From contig NZ_CP116005.1 in the NCBI RefSeq assembly GCF_027941835.1, forward strand, positions 1,193,501 to 1,257,500: a DNA stretch of 64,000 nucleotides. Direction: 5' to 3'. Below are positions 24,334-32,974 of the stretch, piece by piece. The notes under the pieces were generated by a model. That model saw only the letters and a list, made by a program, of their open reading frames with translations, ran no database searches and was not told the DNA's origin. The DNA is from Sphingosinicella microcystinivorans (lineage in GTDB: Bacteria; Pseudomonadota; Alphaproteobacteria; Sphingomonadales; Sphingomonadaceae). Each line of letters begins with the position of its first letter. Position 1 is the first letter of the stretch. Made by a program: the position numbers and the translations under genes.

Positions 24334-26317
24334 GCACGGGCCCCAGATACGAGAAGAACAGCGACCAGTGCTCGGCCTTCCGGAACGGCAGGTGCGCGCG
24401 CAGCCACGAGACCATGTCGCCGTCCGTCATCGGCGCGTCGGGCGACCAGATCGCCGCGATGCGCCGCCGCCACGCCGCCGCCATCGCCGGGCCCGCCGGG
24501 TGCCCGACCGCGCAGCTCGCCAGCACGCCGTAGAGGTCGGCGAACAGCGTCGGCTCCACGATCAGGTCGAAATAGGCGACCGCCTCGTCGGGCTTCCGCT
24601 GCATCAGCCTCAGGAAGCCGAGGTCCTCGAAGAAATTATCGTTGGGCAGCGGATCGAGATCGAGGCAGCGTTGCAGATAGTCGCCGCCCTTCGCGTGCTC
24701 GCCGAGGAAGATGAGGCCGAACGCCGCTTCCTTGATCCGTTCCGAATGATAGGGGTTCAGCTCCACCGCCTTTTCGAAATGCGCGTATGCGGCATCCCAC
24801 CCGCCGCGCCAGAGCTGGCACCAGCCCATCACCGTGTAGCCGTGGATATGGCCGCGATCGAGCGACAGCGAGGTCTTGGCGAGTTCGAAGGCGCGCACGC
24901 GGTTCGGCGCGGGGTCCACGCCGGCGACCTTGTAGAAATAGTTGGTGTTGTAGAGCCGGATGAGATGCGGATAGGCGACGGCGAGTTCAGGCGCGTCGGC
25001 GATCACGCCTTCCAGCAGCCGTGCGGCCTCCTTCGCCTCCGCGAGCGTCGATGCCGTGCGGGCGCGGTGGCGGGCGACGAGGTAGCGGTCGTAGACGGCG
25101 CTCGGCTGCGCGCGCGGCACGGCGTCGCGCTCGACGCGCGGCGTCACCGCGCCGATGATCCGGTCCACCATCGCGTCGATGGCTTCCTGGAGATCATGAA
25201 TCTCGATCGACACGGGATTCGACCAGACGACCGAACGATCCGACAGGCGCGTCAGCACCGGCGTCACCCGCATGTGCGAGCCTGACTGCCGGAGCGTCGC
25301 GGTGAGAGCGTAGGCGATCGTTCCCGCGCCGAACATCGGCACCTCGTCCGACGAGGGCATACGGTCCTCCACCAGCACGCGCAGGTCCTTGAAGCGGGAG
25401 AGACCGGACAGCACCTCCTCGCGCACGCCGTCCGCGAGATGCAGCAGGCTGCCCGCGAAGCCGGTTTCGACGAACGGGCACACCAGCAGCAGCGGCGGCC
25501 CGTCATGCGCGGGGAGCGCCGGAAGCACGGGCGCGGCCGGGGCCACCGGCTCGATCGCCGCCGTCACCGGCATGCCAGCGACCGCGGCGAGCGCCTCGAG
25601 CGCGGCGGCGCCGGGCACGGTGCCCAGCTCGGCGGCGAGATAGTCGCGCAGCTTCTGGAAGCGGCGATGGGCGATCGGCGCCGCGCCGCGCATCGCATCG
25701 GCGCGCATGGCGAGAACAGTGACCTCCTCGTCGCCCGGATCGCGCAGCAGATAATGGTCGGCGATGCGCCGTGCCGATTCGGCGTCGCCGGTTTCGATGG
25801 CGCCCGCGAGACCGCGCCGTGCAGCATCGGCGAGCCGCGCGTCGAAATCGGCGCGCGCCAGCATGAGCCATTCGTCATACTCGTCGCTGACGAACAGCCC
25901 GCCGAGCAGCTGTTCCCGCCCCGCCGCCTCGATCGCGTCGGCGATGCTTGCGGGCGGCCCCGCGATCGCGGCCTCGATGTCGGCGACATCGCTCACCCAC
26001 CCGCCATTCAGCGAGACGCTTTCCCGGTCCGAGGACAGGATGTCGACGCCGCTCGCCGCGCCGGCGCTGCGCACTTCGAGCAGGCATTGCCGCAGGCTGC
26101 CGCGCGCCTGCGCCTCGCCGCGATCCCCCCAGAAGAGGTCGGCGAGCCGGGCGCGCGGCGCTATGTACCCGCGCGAGAGGGCGAGATAGGCGACAAGCGC
26201 GCGGGCGCGTTTGGAGCGCGGCGTGACATCCGTGCCGCCGACGCTGAACCGCACCTCTCCCAAGAGCTGCAAACGCAAATGCGCGCCACCGCCGCCTGGC
26301 GATGTCTCCCTGTTCAC
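24305..26317 (-). CDS. BTAD/SARP-type regulator with TPR repeats
   Basis: A 670-residue protein. Residues about 12-110 form an OmpR-like winged helix (LRLQLLGEVRFSVGG, SKRARALVAYLALS, LADLFWGDRGEAQARGSLRQCL), residues about 110-260 a bacterial transcriptional activator domain, then a middle beta-rich segment (LLLVCPFVETGFAGSLLHL, reminiscent of TolB-N/FlgO-like domains) and a TPR array from about residue 420 (AYAHFEKAVELNPYHSERI, YLQRCLDLDPLP). It belongs to the class sitting next to specialised-metabolism or adenylate-cyclase-like genes. It is convergent with tfuA with a 29-base overlap, and divergent from etfB. It may control the YcaO-TfuA locus. Confidence 0.82.
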   Translation of the reverse strand: MNRETSPGGGGAHLRLQLLGEVRFSVGGTDVTPRSKRARALVAYLALSRGYIAPRARLADLFWGDRGEAQARGSLRQCLLEVRSAGAASGVDILSSDRESVSLNGGWVSDVADIEAAIAGPPASIADAIEAAGREQLLGGLFVSDEYDEWLMLARADFDARLADAARRGLAGAIETGDAESARRIADHYLLRDPGDEEVTVLAMRADAMRGAAPIAHRRFQKLRDYLAAELGTVPGAAALEALAAVAGMPVTAAIEPVAPAAPVLPALPAHDGPPLLLVCPFVETGFAGSLLHLADGVREEVLSGLSRFKDLRVLVEDRMPSSDEVPMFGAGTIAYALTATLRQSGSHMRVTPVLTRLSDRSVVWSNPVSIEIHDLQEAIDAMVDRIIGAVTPRVERDAVPRAQPSAVYDRYLVARHRARTASTLAEAKEAARLLEGVIADAPELAVAYPHLIRLYNTNYFYKVAGVDPAPNRVRAFELAKTSLSLDRGHIHGYTVMGWCQLWRGGWDAAYAHFEKAVELNPYHSERIKEAAFGLIFLGEHAKGGDYLQRCLDLDPLPNDNFFEDLGFLRLMQRKPDEAVAYFDLIVEPTLFADLYGVLASCAVGHPAGPAMAAAWRRRIAAIWSPDAPMTDGDMVSWLRAHLPFRKAEHWSLFFSYLGPVLRNAHPEAA

Positions 26318-26484
26318 GACCGACCCCGACTGCTTCTTTTTTAGAGTTGCACCATTCTGGCACGCGAATTCTTCACGTCAAACGGTGAGTTGCGCGCCTT
26401 GGGCGTTGACACGCCCGCCCTGTTGACGCAGGTCGTCGCGCGATCCGGTTCCATGAGGCCGGGCCAGCTTTCCGGAGGATGCGC
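26318..26484. promoter_or_regulatory. Divergent promoter region between BTAD regulator and etfB
   Basis: 167 bases. Two GTTGAC words (26405-26410 and 26422-26427), 17 bases apart, could be -35-like elements or binding repeats for the etfB promoter. GGAGG at 26474-26478 is the etfB ribosome site and decides its start. Confidence 0.35.
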
Positions 26485-27234
26485 ATGAAGGTCCTGGTGC
26501 CCGTGAAGCGGGTGATTGATTACAACGTGAAGGCTCGGGTGAAGTCCGACCAGTCGGGCGTCGAGCTTGCCAACGTCAAGATGAGCATGAACCCCTTTGA
26601 CGAGATCGCCGTCGAGGAGGCGATCCGCCTGAAGGAGAAGGGCGCGGCGACCGAGATCGTCGTGGTTTCCATCGGCGTCCAGCAATGCCAGGAGACGCTC
26701 CGCACGGCGCTCGCGATGGGCGCCGACCGCGGCATCCTCGTCACCACCGACGTCGCCACCGAGCCGCTCGCGGTCGCCAAGATCCTCGCGAAGATCGCCG
26801 AGGCGGAAGGCCCCGGCCTCATCATCCTCGGCAAGCAGGCGATCGACGACGACGCCAACCAGACCGGCCAGATGCTCGCCGCGCTGCTCGGCTGGGCGCA
26901 GGGCACCTTCGCCTCCAAGGTCGAGATCGCGGGCGACAAGGTGAACGTGACGCGCGAGGTCGACGGCGGCCTCGAGACGCTGAGCCTGAAGGCCCCGGCG
27001 ATCATCACCACCGACCTTCGCCTCAATGAGCCGCGCTACGCGTCGCTGCCGAACATCATGAAGGCGAAGTCCAAGCCCATCGACAGCAAGACGCCCGCCG
27101 ACTACGGCGTCGACGTCACCCCACGCCTGAAGACGCTGAAAGTCACCGAGCCGCCCAAGCGGCAGGCGGGCATCAAGGTCGATTCGGTCGACGCCCTTGT
27201 CGGCAAACTCAAGGAAATGGGAGCGATCGCATGA
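26485..27234 (+). CDS. etfB: Electron transfer flavoprotein subunit beta
   Basis: A 249-residue subunit starting at the ATG at 26485, six bases after GGAGG; the ATG two codons earlier abuts the ribosome site and is rejected. [18 protein letters not shown], the AMP-binding region around [18 protein letters not shown] and the signature [23 protein letters not shown]-type block are all present. With EtfA it carries electrons from acyl-CoA dehydrogenases to the ubiquinone pool. etfA overlaps by four bases (ATGA). Confidence 0.95.
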   Translation: MKVLVPVKRVIDYNVKARVKSDQSGVELANVKMSMNPFDEIAVEEAIRLKEKGAATEIVVVSIGVQQCQETLRTALAMGADRGILVTTDVATEPLAVAKILAKIAEAEGPGLIILGKQAIDDDANQTGQMLAALLGWAQGTFASKVEIAGDKVNVTREVDGGLETLSLKAPAIITTDLRLNEPRYASLPNIMKAKSKPIDSKTPADYGVDVTPRLKTLKVTEPPKRQAGIKVDSVDALVGKLKEMGAIA

Positions 27235-28160
27235 GCGTCCTCGTCCTCGCTGAACACGACAACGCCTCGATCAAGGACGCGACGCGTGTCGCCGTGACCG
27301 CCGCGACGAAGCTCGGCGGCGACGTGCACGTGCTCGTCGCCGGACAGGGCGCGCAGGGCGCCGCCGATGCCGCCGCGAAGATCGCGGGCGTCGCCAAGGT
27401 GCTGCTCGCCGACGACGCGGCCTATGCCAACGGCCTTGCCGAGAACGTCGCGCCGCTCATCGAAGGCCTGATGGCGAACTACGACGCGCTCGTCGCCCCC
27501 GCCACGACATCGGCCAAGAACATCGCGCCGCGCGTCGCCGCGAAGCTCGACAGCCAGCAGATCTCCGAGATCACCGGCATCGTCGACGCAAACACGTTCG
27601 AGCGGCCGATCTATGCCGGCAACGCCATCGCCACCGTGCAGTCGGGCGATGCGAAGAAGGTGATCACCGTGCGCGGCACCGCCTTCGAGAAGGCCGGCGA
27701 CGGCGGCTCGGCGAGCATCGAGACGGTCGCGGGCGCGGGCGATGCGGGGCTTTCGAGCTTCGTCGGCGCCGAGATCGCCAAGCTGGAGCGCCCGGAGCTG
27801 ACCGCCGCGAAGATCATCGTGTCGGGCGGCCGTGCGCTGAAGGACAGCGAGACGTTCCAGCAGGTCATCTTCCCGCTCGCCGACAAGCTCGGCGCGGCGG
27901 TCGGCGCCAGCCGCGCCGCCGTCGACGCGGGCTACGTGCCGAACGACTATCAGGTCGGCCAGACCGGCAAGATCGTCGCGCCGGAAGTCTACTTCGCCAT
28001 CGGCATCTCGGGCGCCATCCAGCACCTCGCCGGCATGAAGGACTCAAAGATCATCGTCGCCATCAACAAGGACGAGGACGCCCCGATCTTCCAGGTCGCG
28101 GACCTCGGCCTCGTCGGCGACCTCTTCAACATCGTGCCCGAACTCACGCAGAAGGTCTGA
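27231..28160 (+). CDS. etfA: Electron transfer flavoprotein subunit alpha
   Basis: A 309-residue subunit with an N-terminal nucleotide-fold domain ([19 protein letters not shown]) and the C-terminal FAD-binding domain: [46 protein letters not shown] and the ending [20 protein letters not shown]. The ATGA overlap with etfB ensures balanced synthesis of the heterodimer. The beta-oxidation-type dehydrogenase gene follows after four bases. Confidence 0.96.
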   Translation: MSVLVLAEHDNASIKDATRVAVTAATKLGGDVHVLVAGQGAQGAADAAAKIAGVAKVLLADDAAYANGLAENVAPLIEGLMANYDALVAPATTSAKNIAPRVAAKLDSQQISEITGIVDANTFERPIYAGNAIATVQSGDAKKVITVRGTAFEKAGDGGSASIETVAGAGDAGLSSFVGAEIAKLERPELTAAKIIVSGGRALKDSETFQQVIFPLADKLGAAVGASRAAVDAGYVPNDYQVGQTGKIVAPEVYFAIGISGAIQHLAGMKDSKIIVAINKDEDAPIFQVADLGLVGDLFNIVPELTQKV

Positions 28161-28164
28161 GCTC

Positions 28165-29028
28165 ATGAAATCGGTCGGCGTCATCGGCTCTGGCCTGATG
28201 GGCAACGGCATCGCGCATGTCTCCGCGCTCGCCGGCTTCGACGTCATCCTTTCGGATGTCGAGCTGGCACGCGCCGAGGCCGGCAAGGCGGTGATCGAGA
28301 AGAACCTCGGCCGCGCCGTCGCCAAGGGCACGATGCAAGTCGATGAAGTGGAGGCCACGCTCGCGCGCATCCGCCTGACCACCGACCCCGCCGATTTCGG
28401 GACTTGCGACCTCGTGATCGAGGCTGCGACGGAGAACGAGAGCGTCAAGAAGGCGATCTTCAAGGGCCTCGCCCTGAAGGACACCGCGCTCCTCGCCTCC
28501 AACACCTCGTCGATCTCGATCACGCGGCTGGCGGCGGCGACGGACCGGCCGGACCGCTTCGTCGGCCTGCATTTCTTCAACCCCGTGCCGGTGATGAAGC
28601 TCGTGGAGATCATCCGCGGCCTCGCCACCTCGGACGCCACCACGGCGGCGATGCACGATTTCTGCAAGGCGATCGGTAAGACCACGGTCGAGGCGCTCGA
28701 CAGCCCGGCGTTCATCGTCAACCGCGTGCTGTGCCCGATGCTGAACGAGGCGATCTTCGCGCTCGGCGAGGGCGTCGGCTCGGTGGTGGACATCGACCAG
28801 GGGATGCGGCTCGGCGCCAATCACCCGATGGGCCCGCTGACGCTCGCCGATTTCGTCGGCCTCGACACGCTGCTCAGCGTCATGCACGTGATGCAGGAGG
28901 CGACCGGCGATCCCAAGTATCGCCCTGCGCCGCTGCTGGTGAAGTACGTCGAGGCCGGCTGGTACGGCCGGAAGTCCGGCAAGGGCTTCTACGACTATTC
29001 GGGCGAGGCGCCGGTTCCCACCCGCTAA
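28165..29028 (+). CDS. 3-hydroxybutyryl-CoA dehydrogenase
   Basis: A 287-residue NAD-dependent L-3-hydroxyacyl-CoA dehydrogenase of the short FadB-C-domain type. The Rossmann start is [24 protein letters not shown]; the catalytic and substrate stretch is [19 protein letters not shown], and the C-terminal domain has [21 protein letters not shown] and [18 protein letters not shown]. It works in butanoate/PHB or fatty-acid turnover and its position after etfBA fits beta-oxidation electron flow. Its 3' end overlaps the convergent nucleoside transporter gene by four bases. Confidence 0.95.
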   Translation: MKSVGVIGSGLMGNGIAHVSALAGFDVILSDVELARAEAGKAVIEKNLGRAVAKGTMQVDEVEATLARIRLTTDPADFGTCDLVIEAATENESVKKAIFKGLALKDTALLASNTSSISITRLAAATDRPDRFVGLHFFNPVPVMKLVEIIRGLATSDATTAAMHDFCKAIGKTTVEALDSPAFIVNRVLCPMLNEAIFALGEGVGSVVDIDQGMRLGANHPMGPLTLADFVGLDTLLSVMHVMQEATGDPKYRPAPLLVKYVEAGWYGRKSGKGFYDYSGEAPVPTR

Positions 29029-30257
29029 ACGGAAAGCAGCAGGCCCGCGAGGGCCGCGCTCATCAGGTTCGCAAGGCTGCCCGCGACGAGCGCCTTGATG
29101 CCGAGCTTCGCGATCATCGGACGCTGGCTCGGCGCGAGGCTGCCCGTCACCGCCATCTGGATCGCGATCGAGCTGAAGTTGGCGAAACCGCAGAGCGCGA
29201 AGGTGACGATCGCCACGGTCGCGGGTGACAATGCTGCCTGCTGCGCGCTGAGATCGATGTAGGCGACGAATTCGTTGAGGACGACCTTGGTGCCGAAGAG
29301 GCCGCCCGCGATCCCGGCTTCGTCCCACGGCACGCCGAGCAGGTACATCACCGGCGCGAACACGTGGCCGATGAGCTGCTGGAAGGTGAGCCCCTCCAGC
29401 CCGAACCAGTTGCCGACGCCCGAAAGCAGCCCGTTCGCGAGCGCGACCAGCGCCACGAACGCCAGCACCATCGCGCCCACCGCGACCGCGAGCTTCACGC
29501 CGGTCTGCGCGCCCTGCGCCGCCGCCATGATGATGTTCGCGGGCTTTTCCTCATCATGATCCGAAATCTCCACCACCTCGCCGTGCGTGCGCGCGAGATC
29601 GGCGGGATCGTCGGGCATGATGAGCTTCGCCATCAATATGCCGCCCGGCGCCGCCATGAAGCTCGCCGCGAGCAGGTAGTCGATGCTGATGCCCATCGAC
29701 GCATAGGCGGCAAGGATCGTGCCCGCGACGCCCGCCATGCCGGACGACATCACGGCGAAGAGCTGCGCGGGGCTGAGTCCGGCGAGATAGGGGCGGATGA
29801 CGAGCGGCGATTCGCTCTGGCCGACGAAGATGTTCGACGCCGCGCACAGCGATTCGACCTTACTGATGCCGGTGATCCTTTCGAGCGCACCGCCGATCCA
29901 GCGGATGACGAGCTGCATCACGCCGAGGTGATAGAGGATGGCGATGAGCGCGGCGAAGAAGATGATCGTCGGCAGCGCCTGAAAGGCGAAGCTCTGCCCG
30001 AGCGGATCGCCGAGCAGCCTGCCGAACAGGAATTCCGAGCCCGCCCGCGCATAGCCGAGAAGCTCGCCGACGCCCGAGGACAGCCATGCCAGCGCGCGCC
30101 GCCCGGCGGGCACATAGAGCACGAGAACGGCGATTCCGGCCTGAAGCGCGAACGCCGCGCCGACGACGCGCAGGCGGATGGCACCCCGGTTCGAGGACAG
30201 CAGAACGGCGATGGCGAGGATGAGCGCAATGCCGCCGAGGCCGATCAGTATCCGCAT
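29025..30257 (-). CDS. Concentrative nucleoside transporter (CNT/NupC family)
   Basis: A 410-residue inner-membrane protein with repeated hydrophobic segments. The CNT substrate motif [17 protein letters not shown] and the later [16 protein letters not shown] and [17 protein letters not shown] blocks are clear. It imports nucleosides using an ion gradient. Divergent from the yhhQ gene across an 80-base region. Confidence 0.93.
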   Translation of the reverse strand: MRILIGLGGIALILAIAVLLSSNRGAIRLRVVGAAFALQAGIAVLVLYVPAGRRALAWLSSGVGELLGYARAGSEFLFGRLLGDPLGQSFAFQALPTIIFFAALIAILYHLGVMQLVIRWIGGALERITGISKVESLCAASNIFVGQSESPLVIRPYLAGLSPAQLFAVMSSGMAGVAGTILAAYASMGISIDYLLAASFMAAPGGILMAKLIMPDDPADLARTHGEVVEISDHDEEKPANIIMAAAQGAQTGVKLAVAVGAMVLAFVALVALANGLLSGVGNWFGLEGLTFQQLIGHVFAPVMYLLGVPWDEAGIAGGLFGTKVVLNEFVAYIDLSAQQAALSPATVAIVTFALCGFANFSSIAIQMAVTGSLAPSQRPMIAKLGIKALVAGSLANLMSAALAGLLLSV

Positions 30258-30321
30258 TGTCCCCCCGGCGAAGATTGGCTCCAGACGGCCAAGCTATATA
30301 TCTTTCTCGGGCCGCGAAAAG

Positions 30322-30334
30322 CCGTTAGCAACGG
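30322..30334 (+). promoter_or_regulatory. Start-proximal hairpin in front of yhhQ
   Basis: CCGTT-AGC-AACGG, a perfect 5-bp stem with a 3-base loop that ends three bases before the yhhQ ATG, where a ribosome site would be expected. It does not fit the preQ1 riboswitch consensus that I know, but could occlude initiation. Confidence 0.35.
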
Positions 30335-30337
30335 GCG

Positions 30338-30973
30338 ATGACGACCGCCGCCATGCCGCTTTCCCGCTCGCTCTTCGTCCTCTCGATCCTCTACGGCGGC
30401 ATGACCTGCATCGCCGGCATCCTCGGCAACAAGCAGGTGGCGCTGGGGCCGCTCGCGGTCGAGGCGGGCATCTTCGCCTTCCTGCTGCTCGTGGTGCTGT
30501 CGAGCGCGGTCGCCGAGCTTCACGGCCGCGAGACGGCGAACCGGCTGGTGCTGCTCGGTTTCCTGCCGCTTCTGGTGTCGATGCTGCTGATCCTCGCCGT
30601 GCTCGCGCTTCCCGCCGCGCCCGCGATGGACCCGGAGCGGCTGGCCGGATTCCAGCTCGTGCTGGCGCAGAGCCCACGCCTGATGGGCGCGGGGATCGTC
30701 GCCTACGGCATCTCGCAGCTTCTGAACGTCGGCGTGTTCAGCCTGCTGCGGCGCGAGGGCGGGCTCCTCTGGCTGCGCGGCGCGCTCGCCAGCGTGCTCT
30801 CGCAGATCGTCGACACGCTGATCTTCATCACGCTCGCCTTCTACGGCGTCTTCCCGATCCTCGATCTGATGATCGGCCAGATGCTGACGAAGGTGGTGCT
30901 GTCGGTCGTGCTGGTGCCGCCGCTGATCCAAGGCTTCGTGGCGCTCGGCCGGAAGCTCGACGCGCGCGCTTAA
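30338..30973 (+). CDS. yhhQ: Queuosine precursor transporter (YhhQ family)
   Basis: A 211-residue membrane protein of the VUT1/DUF165 family with about six hydrophobic segments. The family features CIAGILGNKQVALGPL, LSSAVAELHGRETANR and the late SQIVDTLIFITLAFYG-x-x-P and GQMLTKVVLSVVLVPP are visible. It takes up preQ0 or preQ1 for tRNA queuosine. The local presence of gluQ, which glutamylates queuosine in tRNA(Asp), fits. The last four bases overlap the convergent CDF gene. Confidence 0.88.
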   Translation: MTTAAMPLSRSLFVLSILYGGMTCIAGILGNKQVALGPLAVEAGIFAFLLLVVLSSAVAELHGRETANRLVLLGFLPLLVSMLLILAVLALPAAPAMDPERLAGFQLVLAQSPRLMGAGIVAYGISQLLNVGVFSLLRREGGLLWLRGALASVLSQIVDTLIFITLAFYGVFPILDLMIGQMLTKVVLSVVLVPPLIQGFVALGRKLDARA

Positions 30974-31917
30974 TGGCAGACGGGCGCGTGATCGCCGTCC
31001 TCGATCTCCACGGTGGCGTGATCGACGTGGAAGCGCGTCTTGAGGCGCTCCCGGATCGCGGTCTTGACCAGAGCGGGTGAGGCGTCGGCGCGGATACGGG
31101 CGTGGAGCGTCGCCATCGGCCGCTCCTCGCTGATCGACCAGACATGGATGTGGTGGACGCTTTCGACGCCGTCGACATTGGCGGCGAGATCGGCGGCAAC
31201 CGTGTCCGCCTCCATGCCGCTCGGCGCGCCTTCGAGAAGGATATGCGCGGAATCGCGCGTGACGGCCCACGCGCTCCTGAGGATGATGAGCGCGACGAAC
31301 ACCGACAGCAGCGGGTCGGCCGCCGTCCAGCCGGTCCGCATGATGATGAGCGCGGCGGCGATGGTGCCCACCGAGCCGAGCAGATCGCCCGCGACATGCG
31401 CGAGCGCGCCGCGGATGTTGAGATTGCTGCGGTCCGCACCCAGCAGCATCCAGAAGGCGAGAATATTGACGAAAAGGCCGAGCACCGCGACCGAGAGCAT
31501 CGTCGGCGCCGCGATCGGCGGCGGGGCTTGCAGCCGCTCCGCCGCTTCCCAGAGGATGACCGCCGCGATCACGAACAGGCTGAGCCCGTTCACGAACGCC
31601 ACCAGCACCGAGAAGCGGTCGAAACCGTAGGTCCGCCGCCAGTCGGCGGGGCGGCCCGCGAGGTGGAAGCCGAACCATGCCAGCGCGAGCGCGGCGAAAT
31701 CGGTGAGCATGTGGCCCGCGTCGGCGAGCAGCGCCAGCGAGCCCGACACGACGCCGCCGACCACCTCGGCGAACATGAAGCTGCCCGTGAGCAGAGCGGC
31801 GAGGCCGACGCGCCGCTGGTTGCCCGCGCCGACCTTCGGCGCATGAGAATGGCCGGGACCGTGATCGTGGCCGTGATCATGCCCGCGATGGTCGTGGTGA
31901 TCGTGATCGCCGCCCAT
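30970..31917 (-). CDS. Cation diffusion facilitator (zinc exporter)
   Basis: A 315-residue CDF transporter. It starts with a histidine-rich metal-binding tail (HDHHDHRGHDHGHDHG), followed by six membrane segments carrying the metal sites (LLADAGHMLTDFAALALA, about residues 63-80, and ALAHVAGDLLGSVG), and a cytosolic C-terminal ferredoxin-like domain (HHIHVWSISEERPMATLHARI). It is closest in layout to ZitB/CzcD zinc exporters. A Zur-box-like palindrome sits 48 bases before its start. Confidence 0.92.
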   Translation of the reverse strand: MGGDHDHHDHRGHDHGHDHGPGHSHAPKVGAGNQRRVGLAALLTGSFMFAEVVGGVVSGSLALLADAGHMLTDFAALALAWFGFHLAGRPADWRRTYGFDRFSVLVAFVNGLSLFVIAAVILWEAAERLQAPPPIAAPTMLSVAVLGLFVNILAFWMLLGADRSNLNIRGALAHVAGDLLGSVGTIAAALIIMRTGWTAADPLLSVFVALIILRSAWAVTRDSAHILLEGAPSGMEADTVAADLAANVDGVESVHHIHVWSISEERPMATLHARIRADASPALVKTAIRERLKTRFHVDHATVEIEDGDHAPVCH

Positions 31918-31964
31918 AGGCCGCCTATGCCCCCGTATACGCTCTTATGTCAATAAAAACAGAA

Positions 31965-31979
31965 TGTTATGAGATAACA
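31965..31979. promoter_or_regulatory. Candidate Zur box (TGTTATGAGATAACA)
   Basis: Perfect 6+6 inverted repeat with a 3-base centre, within an AT-rich patch between the CDF zinc exporter (minus) and argB (plus). It closely matches the TGTTAT-n3-ATAACA layout of proteobacterial Zur operators. Confidence 0.55.
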
Positions 31980-32051
31980 CGCTCCGCGCTCTTTCCCTTT
32001 CGCGCCGAGCCTTTATAGCGGCGCACGATGACGCCTGAGGAGTCCTGCCGA

Positions 32052-32954
32052 ATGTCCGCCGACCACACGCCCGATCCGGCCATGCTCGCCAAGGCCGAAA
32101 CGCTGACCGAGGCGCTGCCGTTCATCCAGAAATACGTGGGGCGCACCTTCGTGGTGAAATACGGCGGCCACGCGATGGGGGACCCCGAACGCGCGATCGA
32201 CTTCGCCGAGGACGTGGTGCTGCTGAAGGCGATCGGCATCAACCCGATCGTCGTGCACGGCGGCGGGCCGCAGATCGGCACCATGCTCGGGCGGCTCGGC
32301 ATCAAGTCGGAGTTCGTCGACGGCCTTCGCGTCACCGACGCCGCCACCGCCGAGGTCGCCGAAATGGTGCTGGCGGGGGCCATCAACAAGGACCTCGTGA
32401 GCTGGATCGGCCGCGCAGGCGGCACCGCCGTCGGCATTTCCGGCAAGGACGCCCGGCTCGTGACGGCGCGCAAGCTGACACGGACGGCGCGCGACCCGGA
32501 CAGCGCCATCGAGCGCATCGTCGATCTCGGCTTCGTCGGCGAGCCGGTCGCGGTGAACGCCAAGATCCTCGACCTGATGACGCGCTCCGACGTCATCCCC
32601 GTCGTCGCGCCGATCGCCGAGGACGCCGAAGGCCACACGTACAACATCAACGCCGACACGATGGCGGGCGCGATCGCGAGCGCCGTGGGCGCGGCGCGGC
32701 TGATGCTGCTGACCGACGTTCCGGGCGTGCTCGCCAAGGACAGGTCGCTGCTCTCCGACCTCTCCCCGGGCCGTATCGAGGAACTGATCGCCGACGGCAC
32801 GATTTCGGGCGGCATGATCCCGAAGCTCGAGACCTGCCTCGCCGCGGTGACGGGCGGCGTCGAGGCCGCGGTCATTCTTGACGGCCGCGTGCCGCACGCG
32901 CTGCTGCTGGAGATCTTCACGCGCAAGGGCGCGGGCACGCTCGTTCGCGCCTAA
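32052..32954 (+). CDS. argB: Acetylglutamate kinase
   Basis: A 300-residue amino-acid-kinase-fold enzyme phosphorylating N-acetylglutamate in arginine synthesis. The start is ATG 32052 with GAGGAG upstream; an earlier ATG at 32028 lacks a ribosome site. Motifs: [12 protein letters not shown], the glycine-rich [33 protein letters not shown] and [28 protein letters not shown]. An intrinsic terminator follows the stop codon at once. Confidence 0.96.
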   Translation: MSADHTPDPAMLAKAETLTEALPFIQKYVGRTFVVKYGGHAMGDPERAIDFAEDVVLLKAIGINPIVVHGGGPQIGTMLGRLGIKSEFVDGLRVTDAATAEVAEMVLAGAINKDLVSWIGRAGGTAVGISGKDARLVTARKLTRTARDPDSAIERIVDLGFVGEPVAVNAKILDLMTRSDVIPVVAPIAEDAEGHTYNINADTMAGAIASAVGAARLMLLTDVPGVLAKDRSLLSDLSPGRIEELIADGTISGGMIPKLETCLAAVTGGVEAAVILDGRVPHALLLEIFTRKGAGTLVRA

Positions 32955-32974
32955 AGTTGCGCGGCGCAACTTTT
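32955..32974 (+). terminator. Intrinsic terminator of argB
   Basis: A 7-bp stem (AGTTGCG/CGCAACT, loop CGG) directly after the stop, followed by TTTT. It also abuts the convergent MFS gene's stop codon. Confidence 0.75.

Noticed and set aside
26356-26372. Sigma-54-like promoter TGGCACG-n4-TTCTT before etfB
   Set aside because: The -24 half fits, but the -12 half lacks the essential GC.
30300-30337. preQ1 riboswitch before yhhQ
   Set aside because: The short hairpin exists, but the conserved loop and A-rich tail of known preQ1 classes were not found.
31935-31940. GTATAC near the CDF promoter as a GntR operator
   Set aside because: Core only, GC-rich flanks (CCCCGTATACGC) and no link to the catabolic block.
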